A stretch of DNA of 21,860 bases from JASEHD01 sp964471945 (GTDB lineage Bacteria > Bacteroidota > Ignavibacteria > UBA10030 > SZUA-254), in NCBI GenBank assembly GCA_964471945.1, contig CAYYIJ010000035.1, positions 1 to 21,860 on the forward strand. Reading direction: 5' to 3'. Positions 16,370 through 21,860 of this stretch are shown here, one piece after another (the stretch's first letter is position 1; every line of letters begins with the position of its first letter). Below the pieces are notes generated by a model. That model saw nothing but the letters and a program-made list of their open reading frames with translations. It did no database searches and was not told where the DNA came from. The translations under genes were made by a program, and so were the position numbers.

Positions 16370-18059
16370 TAAAATTGCAGCTGGTGAAGTGATTCAACGT
16401 CCCGCTTCTGCGGTGAAAGAATTGATCGAGAACTCAATAGATGCAAAAGCAAAATCAATTACAATCATTATTAAGGACGGAGGGAAATCACTTATCCAAG
16501 TAATTGACGATGGAGAGGGTATGATTGCAGAAGATGCAGGTATGGTTTTTCATCGTCATGCTACAAGTAAAATATCATCTTATGAGGATTTGGAAAATAT
16601 TCGAACACTCGGATTTCGTGGTGAAGCTTTAGCATCGATAACGGCAGTTTCACAAGTAGAATTACAGACGCGAACTGAACATTCAGAAATAGGGACAAAA
16701 GTGCGAATCGATGGAAGCACAGTAATCGGGATATCAAAAAATTCTCACCCAAGGGGAACTTCTATTCAGGTAAAAAATCTTTTCTACAATACACCGGGTA
16801 GAAGAAAATTTTTAAAAAGTGATACGACTGAATTTAGGCATATAGCCGATGTTGTTCAACGTATTGCGATTTCACATCCAGGGATAAAAATAAAATTTAT
16901 CAGCAATCAAGAGACGATTTTCGATTTAAAGCCAGCCCTCAAACAAGATAGAATAAAAGACATAATAGGTGAACAACTTGCCGATTCACTAATTTATTTT
17001 GAAAACAGGACGGATTTATTAGAGATACATGGGTATCTGGGAAAACCCAACTTCGCCCGAAAAGGTAAAACGGAACAGTACCTTTTTCTGAATAACCGTT
17101 ACATAGTGAATCGCACAATTAACCATGCAGTCTTTAATGGTTATGAGAAATTATTAGAGAAAGGAAGTTTCCCGTTATTTATTTTATTCTTAACACTCGA
17201 TCCACATATAGTTGATGTAAATGTTCATCCGACGAAAATGGAAGTAAAATTCGAAGATGAATCAGCGATTTACCGAATGGTTATGTCAGCAGTCCGTAAA
17301 GCACTTGAAGATATGATATCTTCAAATAAATCGGAGATACATTATTTTCCAACTCGTACTACTGTATTCTCTCGTGGAGATAGATGGGAACAATTATTTC
17401 AGAGAGAATCTTCAAGTAGTGACAAAGAAACCGGCAAATCTCAAATCCAAAGTCTCGAAACTGATATCGAAATCAGCGACCACCGTGGACAGTCATCTTT
17501 TTGGCAGGTGCATACGAAGTATATTATGGTTTCCTCAGAAGAAGGGATAATAATTGTGGATCAACATGCTGCACATGAGCGTATTCTTTACGAGCGTGTT
17601 ATTGCCCGATTCGATAAAAACGAGAATGCTTCTCAACAATTATTATTTCCACACACTATTCAGTTGACTCCTGGTGATGCTTTGTTAGTTAAGCAGCTGT
17701 TACCAGACTTAGAAAAACTCGGTTTTAACCTGAAAATTTTCGGTACAACGACAATTATTGTGGATGGTTTGCCAATGGATGTTAAACCATCGAATGAAAA
17801 TTCGATTCTTCAGGATATTATCGCTGCTTATAAAGAAGACGAACAGAAAATAAAATTAGAACCCCGGGAGCGACTTGCGAAATCATTTGCATGTAAAGCA
17901 GCGATTAAAACTGGTGAACCACTAACTGGTAGTGAAATGCAATCTTTGCTGAGTCAATTAGGTGAAACGAAAATCCCAACTGTTTGCCCGCATGGGCGAC
18001 CAGTAAGTATCAAGTTTTCGCTATCAGAATTAGATAAAAGATTTGGGAGAACATCCTGA
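16329..18059 (+). CDS. mutL: DNA mismatch repair protein MutL
   Basis: A 576-residue MutL. The N-terminal GHKL ATPase has the general base Glu34 in ELIENSIDA, the DDGEGM box (60-65), HATSK (77-81) and TLGFRGEALASI (93-104). After a linker, the C-terminal domain carries the full metal-binding endonuclease motif DQHA-x2-E-x4-E (411-422), plus ACKAAIK (521-527) and CPHGRP (553-558). This predicts a nicking MutL that works without MutH. It begins inside the end of the epimerase gene (41-base overlap); the ATG at 16329 gives the typical MIxKIxILPE start. Downstream, 18060-18160 holds only a weak 6-bp hairpin (18079-18094) and no strong terminator. Confidence 0.97.
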   Translation: MIQKIKILPENLANKIAAGEVIQRPASAVKELIENSIDAKAKSITIIIKDGGKSLIQVIDDGEGMIAEDAGMVFHRHATSKISSYEDLENIRTLGFRGEALASITAVSQVELQTRTEHSEIGTKVRIDGSTVIGISKNSHPRGTSIQVKNLFYNTPGRRKFLKSDTTEFRHIADVVQRIAISHPGIKIKFISNQETIFDLKPALKQDRIKDIIGEQLADSLIYFENRTDLLEIHGYLGKPNFARKGKTEQYLFLNNRYIVNRTINHAVFNGYEKLLEKGSFPLFILFLTLDPHIVDVNVHPTKMEVKFEDESAIYRMVMSAVRKALEDMISSNKSEIHYFPTRTTVFSRGDRWEQLFQRESSSSDKETGKSQIQSLETDIEISDHRGQSSFWQVHTKYIMVSSEEGIIIVDQHAAHERILYERVIARFDKNENASQQLLFPHTIQLTPGDALLVKQLLPDLEKLGFNLKIFGTTTIIVDGLPMDVKPSNENSILQDIIAAYKEDEQKIKLEPRERLAKSFACKAAIKTGEPLTGSEMQSLLSQLGETKIPTVCPHGRPVSIKFSLSELDKRFGRTS

Positions 18060-18160
18060 AGTGCAAACTTTCTCAATTATAGATTCCAATCTATGGTCCT
18101 CAGTGTAAGCTGTGGTCAAATATAACACCGATTTCCGCTTCTTCATCTTTCCAACTATAT

Positions 18161-18300
18161 AGAGACTTCTGAAAAATCACCCAAAGGGTCACCCTGAATT
18201 CATTTCAGGGTCTAAAATCGCTTAGATTCCGAAACACCTGCCCGCAGCAGGCGGGAGTTCGGAATGACGGGTATGGTTTTATAATATTTCAGAAGTCTCT
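18161..18300. mobile_element. MITE-like 140-bp element with 14-bp perfect terminal inverted repeats
   Basis: AGAGACTTCTGAAA (18161-18174) is perfectly inverted at 18287-18300. Both flanks show TAT directly at the element edge, a possible 3-bp target duplication. Inside are two more hairpins: ACCCTGAA with TTCAGGGT (18191-18211), and CCCGC with GCGGG (18241-18254) enclosed by CCGAA with TTCGG. It encodes no transposase. It covers the last codons and the stop of the minus-strand polymerase gene, so it probably inserted into that gene's 3' end. Confidence 0.8.
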
Positions 18301-20545
18301 TATAATAATTTCCCAATTTTTTAAGATCATATCCGAAAGGGGAGAGGAGAGTCTCAACCGCTTTCAATAATAACTCAGTGTACTTTTCAATATCGTATCC
18401 ATCTTCGTGCTGGTAGGTGAGCAAGCTTTTTGCTTTTTGAGGATCGCGTTTTCCTGTTCGATCAACGATAACATATTCAATTACTTCACCCGCTTGAATG
18501 TTCACGCCAAACTGTGCAAGCTCGCGTACTACCATTGCGTTGACATTATTGTTTGAATATTCGCTGGCATCTTTTTGAACGCGTCGCCGAAGTACCAACT
18601 CGCTTGGATCAATATTTCCATCACGCAACTGGCGAAGATAGAATCCCGCTTCCCGCAAAAGCTCAGGTACAAGCCCATGTACTTCTTCAATACTTTTCGC
18701 TGTCGAAAGTATTTCTAACAATCGTGCTTGCATCTTTTTAACGTATGGGGGTGAATCTTTTCGCCGTGTTTCGATGCCGCGCATTTTGATTTCACCGTGA
18801 TCGTACCAACCGACATATTTTTGTGCTGCTGGGATGCCGGGATCTAATTTTGAGCTTGGGAAAAGAATCCAATTATAAATTCCCTCTAAAGAAATATTTA
18901 CTCCAACCACATCTTTAATCTGTTGGGATAATTTTTCATAATCCTTGCGAGTTGCACCCGATTTCTTCAACCACAAGCAATCGATAATGGCGTGAACGAG
19001 ATGATAACCGTTTGCTTCGGCAATTTCTTTGGCAGTGAGGAGCGCTTCACGAGAAAAGGCATTCACCGACTCGTGTGCTTCAATCCGACCGAAGCGTGCG
19101 TTCTTGTATCCTAAATACCCAAAACAAGTAACAAGCATCCACTTCAGGGCATTTTGTCGGCGGTCGTATTTTTCATGTTCGGCAAGTGTTGTCGCCGCTT
19201 TCTTCTGTGCTTTGTAGTAAGCACGCTTTTCTAAGACGGGTTTCAGAGTTATTGGCACAATGCCTCGTCGTTTCTCGCAAATTGTGTAGCCAAGCTCCGG
19301 AACTTTGCTGTTATGGCAGCATCGACAATTGATTGTTTCGGGACTGATGTTATGTATTTCCATCAAACTTGGGTACATACTGGCGAAATCAAGCTCGGCA
19401 ACATTTTCATGGTATCCAAGCTCGGGCATGAAGATGAGTCCGCCGCGGTCACTCAGTAACAGTTCATCGGCAGTTTTAAAATCCTCGCCTTCTTTTTTTT
19501 CAGCAGGTATGAGAATGTTGTTTCGGTACGCATAACTCATTTGCATACTTGCCAATCCCGTACCGATAGCCGCGCGTGATTGTTTTTGCATTGGCAATTG
19601 TGTGAGTCGGGCAAGCTCGATAACACCTTCGATATCCGATTCCCCCATGATAAAACTGTTTTCGGCATCCATGTGCCACCGACCTGCAAGCATAAAGGCA
19701 CCATCTCGGTGGATAACTTGTCCGTATGTCCAGTAACTTCTTTCTTTCGTTGTAAAGTATCCTTGCGATTGATCTCGATTAAAAAGCAAAGGTATTTTAT
19801 ATCGTTCTGATGTTTGAACAAGTATCGGGAAAAGTGTTGCATCGCCCCGCGAGGAGATTATGATGTCGGGATCGTAATTGTACAGGTGCCAGTTCACCGA
19901 TTGGAGAACTTCTTTAGGATCATTTTGTTCGATGGCGTAGGATTTTCCATTGTAACTGATTTCAATATTGAGCGAGCGGGAAAATTTTGTACCGAAATCT
20001 GTATTGTTCAAATACATAATTCTTAACTCGGGAATTTGATAATTGCACGCATCGAACTTATCATTGACGTTGATTTTCTGAAGAATATTTTTTTGATCAA
20101 TGATGAACTCACAATGAGCGAGCGGGAAAACTTGCCTGTCGTATAAATACATCTGTGCAATCGGAATGTTACTGTTATAAAAAACGAAGTGAGGAAAGAA
20201 TTTCTGAAACGTCCAGACACAATTATTTAATTGAAGTAGATCATGTACGGTGATTTTGGCAACTTCCCATTCTTCTCCAGAAAAAAGCTCCAGTTTCTTC
20301 TCTTTTCCAATTGTTACAGGAAGTCTGAAGCGTTGGGCAAGAGTTGGAAGTCGATTCATGTCGCAAGTTTTTCCAAATGAGTCCTTTCGGACAAGTTTCA
20401 TATAGAACGATGGATAGAACGAATCAAAACAGTGATATGTTTTCCCGTCATCACCGATGATCCAAACGACCATACCGCTGCGGGTGGGGTAGAGGTCAAA
20501 AAAATAACCGCTAAGTTTTCGGATTGTTTGTCGGTTATTTGTCAT
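18212..20545 (-). CDS. Divergent family-B DNA polymerase (PolB2-like), degenerate exonuclease and motif C
   Basis: A 777-residue family-B polymerase. Motif A is ELDFASMYPSLM with Asp386; motif B is KWMLVTCFG (468-476), where the usual Asn-Ser are Val-Thr; motif C reads AIIDCLWLK (519-527), with Asp522 kept but the second aspartate replaced by Leu524. In the N-terminal half the exonuclease domain is recognisable (PELRIMYLN at 172-180, YDPDIIISSRGDATLFP at 224-240), but the Asp-x-Glu and N-x3-F-D metal sites are gone. This resembles the PolB2/Dpo2 class known from archaea and scattered bacteria, once called inactivated. The ATG (20543-20545) lies in a 7-base repeat array, and the last ~29 residues come from the MITE-like element. 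The small helical gene lies 61 bases upstream. Confidence 0.88.
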   Translation of the reverse strand: MTNNRQTIRKLSGYFFDLYPTRSGMVVWIIGDDGKTYHCFDSFYPSFYMKLVRKDSFGKTCDMNRLPTLAQRFRLPVTIGKEKKLELFSGEEWEVAKITVHDLLQLNNCVWTFQKFFPHFVFYNSNIPIAQMYLYDRQVFPLAHCEFIIDQKNILQKINVNDKFDACNYQIPELRIMYLNNTDFGTKFSRSLNIEISYNGKSYAIEQNDPKEVLQSVNWHLYNYDPDIIISSRGDATLFPILVQTSERYKIPLLFNRDQSQGYFTTKERSYWTYGQVIHRDGAFMLAGRWHMDAENSFIMGESDIEGVIELARLTQLPMQKQSRAAIGTGLASMQMSYAYRNNILIPAEKKEGEDFKTADELLLSDRGGLIFMPELGYHENVAELDFASMYPSLMEIHNISPETINCRCCHNSKVPELGYTICEKRRGIVPITLKPVLEKRAYYKAQKKAATTLAEHEKYDRRQNALKWMLVTCFGYLGYKNARFGRIEAHESVNAFSREALLTAKEIAEANGYHLVHAIIDCLWLKKSGATRKDYEKLSQQIKDVVGVNISLEGIYNWILFPSSKLDPGIPAAQKYVGWYDHGEIKMRGIETRRKDSPPYVKKMQARLLEILSTAKSIEEVHGLVPELLREAGFYLRQLRDGNIDPSELVLRRRVQKDASEYSNNNVNAMVVRELAQFGVNIQAGEVIEYVIVDRTGKRDPQKAKSLLTYQHEDGYDIEKYTELLLKAVETLLSPFGYDLKKLGNYYKRLLKYYKTIPVIPNSRLLRAGVSESKRF

Positions 20546-20634
20546 TTGTTCTTTATACTTCGTTCTTGGTGTTTTGTGTGGGCTTCACCGCTCACCGCTC
20601 AGTGCTCTATGTTCTCCGCTCTAAGCTCTTGGCT
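20533..20634. repeat. Degenerate heptanucleotide tandem array
   Basis: A 7-base period runs through about 14 units. On the plus strand 20533-20581 gives units such as TGTTCTT, CGTTCTT, GGTTATT; 20586-20634 gives CACCGCT twice, then CAGTGCT, CTCCGCT, CTAAGCT and CTTGGCT, all C-W-N-N-G-Y-T. A 4-base slip separates the two halves. It fills the gap between the small gene and the polymerase gene, and it encodes the C-terminal residues of the first and the first residues of the second. Confidence 0.65.
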
Positions 20635-20897
20635 GATGCGGATTCCACTTTTCCAACGCCGATTCTATTCTCGAGTAATTTCATCTTCTTGTACATCTCA
20701 AGCATCATTGCCATCAATATTGTTTCGAGCGGTATTTCGTTGGCAAGGAAAGCCCCCGCGGCAAGATGCAGTTTTGGTGCGCGCCACAACTCGTCGAATA
20801 ATTGCTGGTCTTCCCTTCTCAATCCTCGACGAAATTTACTCCATGTTTCTCTGTTTTTGTCAACGACAAGTGTGAAGGTATCGTTGTTTCGTCCCAT
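20607..20897 (-). CDS. Small helical protein, middle gene of the polymerase cassette
   Basis: A predicted 96-residue soluble protein, probably mostly helical. The core WSKFRRGLRREDQQLFDELWRAPKLHLAAG (residues 19-48) is followed by EIPLETILMAMMLEMYKKMKLLENR (54-78), rich in Leu and Met, suggesting a packing or protein-interaction helix. No catalytic motif or zinc site is visible, and I do not recognise a named family. ATG 20897 is chosen because AAGGAG lies nine bases upstream (20907-20912 on the complement); a longer frame to 20960 overlaps the upstream gene without a better site. It overlaps the RecA-like gene by 38 bases, so translation is likely coupled. The last ~10 codons come from the heptamer array. 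Confidence 0.75.
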   Translation of the reverse strand: MGRNNDTFTLVVDKNRETWSKFRRGLRREDQQLFDELWRAPKLHLAAGAFLANEIPLETILMAMMLEMYKKMKLLENRIGVGKVESASAKSLERRT

Positions 20898-21537
20898 AAC
20901 TATTTTCTCCTTTCTTAAAAAGCATTCCCATAAAATTGATAAAATGAAAACCCTCTTCACGTGACTCTAAAATAGTTATATCATCAACCGAGTTTTTGAT
21001 AAATTGAAAAAGATTCTCTTTGCCCTTTGGTGGCTCGGCAACCTCGACATCGGCGATAAGAACATGGATATTCTTTTTTACTAGCTCTCTGAGTGTGTTC
21101 ATGATGCGCTGCAAGCTTTGCTGGCACTCGCGTGGCTTCACCTGCTCATCGTAATATGTATCTAGCAGCCCTAAGATGACCACAATACGGCATGGATGAG
21201 CTGCAAGGAAGCGAGGAAGTTTTGTTGTAATTGATGCTTCGGTTTGAAAAGCCGTGAATGAACGGGTAACGTATGTTCGATGCAGCAGAGTTTTTGCCGG
21301 TATGCCAAGATACGCTGCAACCTTTGCGAGCGTGTAGCTGTTGAAACGTGTTGCGGCGTCAATGATTGCAATTGGCTGCTGTGCTGCACTGCCGATGATA
21401 AGTCCAGCGGTGAACACGCCTGAATGTCCATGCAGTAAATGGAGACGTGCCGGCTGTGTTTGAAACCGACGTGCCTCAATGCCAAACTCGGCACGCGGCT
21501 GGAGTTCTGCGATATTTGTTGATTGCATATAAGTCAT
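20860..21537 (-). CDS. Degenerate RecA/RadA-fold protein, first gene of the polymerase cassette
   Basis: A 225-residue protein whose core reads like a RecA/RadA ATPase: LHLLHGHSGVFTAGLIIG (32-49) at the Walker A position, AIIDAATRFNSYTLAKVAAYLGI (57-79) like the RadA strand-2 region with its following helix, and RIVVILGLLDTYYDEQV (117-133) at Walker B. The Walker A lysine is absent (GHSGVFTA), and the acidic residue after the strand-2 aspartate is Ala, so ATP hydrolysis is doubtful. The family call is by pattern, not search. The frame is open to GTG 21564, but the predicted transcription start lies there, so ATG 21537 (or 21528) is chosen; no strong Shine-Dalgarno. It leads the operon with the small protein and the polymerase. 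Confidence 0.75.
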   Translation of the reverse strand: MTYMQSTNIAELQPRAEFGIEARRFQTQPARLHLLHGHSGVFTAGLIIGSAAQQPIAIIDAATRFNSYTLAKVAAYLGIPAKTLLHRTYVTRSFTAFQTEASITTKLPRFLAAHPCRIVVILGLLDTYYDEQVKPRECQQSLQRIMNTLRELVKKNIHVLIADVEVAEPPKGKENLFQFIKNSVDDITILESREEGFHFINFMGMLFKKGENSYGTKQRYLHTCR

Positions 21538-21570
21538 TGTCAGTTTGCATTGGTGAAAAACCACTGTTTA

Positions 21571-21599
21571 AAGATACGACAAAAATGTCTCTTTGTCAA
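21571..21599 (-). promoter_or_regulatory. Near-consensus promoter with palindromic operator for the polymerase cassette
   Basis: Read on the minus strand: TTGACA (21599-21594), a 17-base spacer, and TATCTT (21576-21571). The predicted start is near 21564, about 27 bases before the ATG at 21537. A perfect inverted repeat GACAAA-N8-TTTGTC (21578-21597) fills the spacer and overlaps the -35 box, where a repressor would block polymerase. Confidence 0.7.
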
Positions 21600-21752
21600 G
21601 TAGCAAGCCGATAAAAATGTCTTTCCATAAAATATCTAGTTGTTTCGTCCCGCTCTTTTTGTGGGATTGACATTTTTGCTTAGACCTTGTAACGAGTTCA
21701 GGGTGCCCATGGTGAATTATTTAGAACTCTTAAGTTAGATTTGCTTGCTACT
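21599..21752. repeat. Inverted-repeat-bounded 154-bp element or insertion remnant
   Basis: AGTAGCAAGC (21599-21608) is perfectly inverted as GCTTGCTACT (21743-21752). A second nested inverted pair is AAAAATGTC (21613-21621) with GACATTTTT (21669-21677). The interior 21679-21705 matches, on the opposite strand, the hairpin module of the 140-bp element at 18190-18216. No coding sequence or clear target duplication is seen. Possibly a MITE-like element or insertion-sequence remnant. Confidence 0.5.
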
Positions 21753-21815
21753 CCCATAAATTTTTATTATATTTTTAAGCCGTTTGATAGTTATTTATTC
21801 AAAAAGGAAGGTTTA

Positions 21816-21860
21816 GAGCCCGTAGCTCAGGGGTAGAGCATCTGCCTTTTAAGCAGAGGG
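21816..21860 (+). tRNA. tRNA-Lys (UUU), 3' part beyond window
   Basis: The acceptor 5' strand GAGCCCG (21816-21822), a D arm with TAGCTCAGGGGTAGAGC, and the anticodon stem TCTGC/GCAGA around loop CTTTTAA (anticodon TTT, 21848-21850) are visible. The variable region, T arm and 3' acceptor strand lie past the window end. Confidence 0.93.

Noticed and set aside
18079..18094. Intrinsic terminator after mutL
   Set aside because: Only a 6-bp stem with no following T tract.
19537..19842. Minus-strand frame inside the polymerase gene (and similar antisense frames elsewhere)
   Set aside because: Shadow of the well-supported coding frame, without family-like sequence.

Overview
This is a housekeeping segment of a low-to-medium GC bacterial chromosome. 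Gene order and protein character fit the FCB superphylum, most likely an Ignavibacteria/Chlorobi-allied lineage. The pointers are pheT - small coiled-coil gene - zapA - rny in a row, PheS with a four-cysteine insert, a Bacillus-type PurF, and a MutL with the endonuclease motif. The lineage is inferred from order and motifs only; no search was run.

Layout, left to right. Positions 1-661 hold a GIY-YIG nuclease gene whose 3' end runs into a tRNA-Cys gene, then tRNA-Leu(UAA) and tRNA-Val(GAC). An imperfect palindrome built of degenerate 7-base units lies between tRNA-Cys and tRNA-Leu. Positions 691-3810 carry thrS-infC-rpmI-rplT; infC appears to start at a rare AUA codon. A long terminator-like hairpin separates this block from pheS-pheT, a coiled-coil gene and zapA (3908-8099).

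The 337-base interval between zapA and rny is not empty. A sigma70-like promoter is followed by a sequence of about 275 bases closed by a 14-bp long-range stem with further nested stems. It is either a 6S-like RNA (zapA linkage) or a structured leader of rny. Positions 8437-18059 are a compact same-strand run: rny, coaE, nadB, purF, pgsA, ftsY, an enolase-superfamily dipeptide epimerase and mutL. Several of these genes overlap or nearly touch.

Positions 18161-21815 are accessory in character. On the minus strand lies a three-gene cassette: a degenerate RecA/RadA-fold protein (225 aa), a small helical protein (96 aa) and a divergent family-B DNA polymerase (777 aa). The polymerase has lost recognisable exonuclease motifs and the second motif C aspartate. 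A near-consensus promoter with a GACAAA-N8-TTTGTC palindrome drives the cassette. A 140-bp MITE-like element supplies the polymerase's last codons, and a degenerate heptamer array encodes its first codons. A second inverted-repeat element sharing an internal module with the first sits before a tRNA-Lys(UUU) gene cut by the window end. The paired loss of catalytic residues in a polymerase and a recombinase-like partner makes this cassette the best candidate for an undescribed system.
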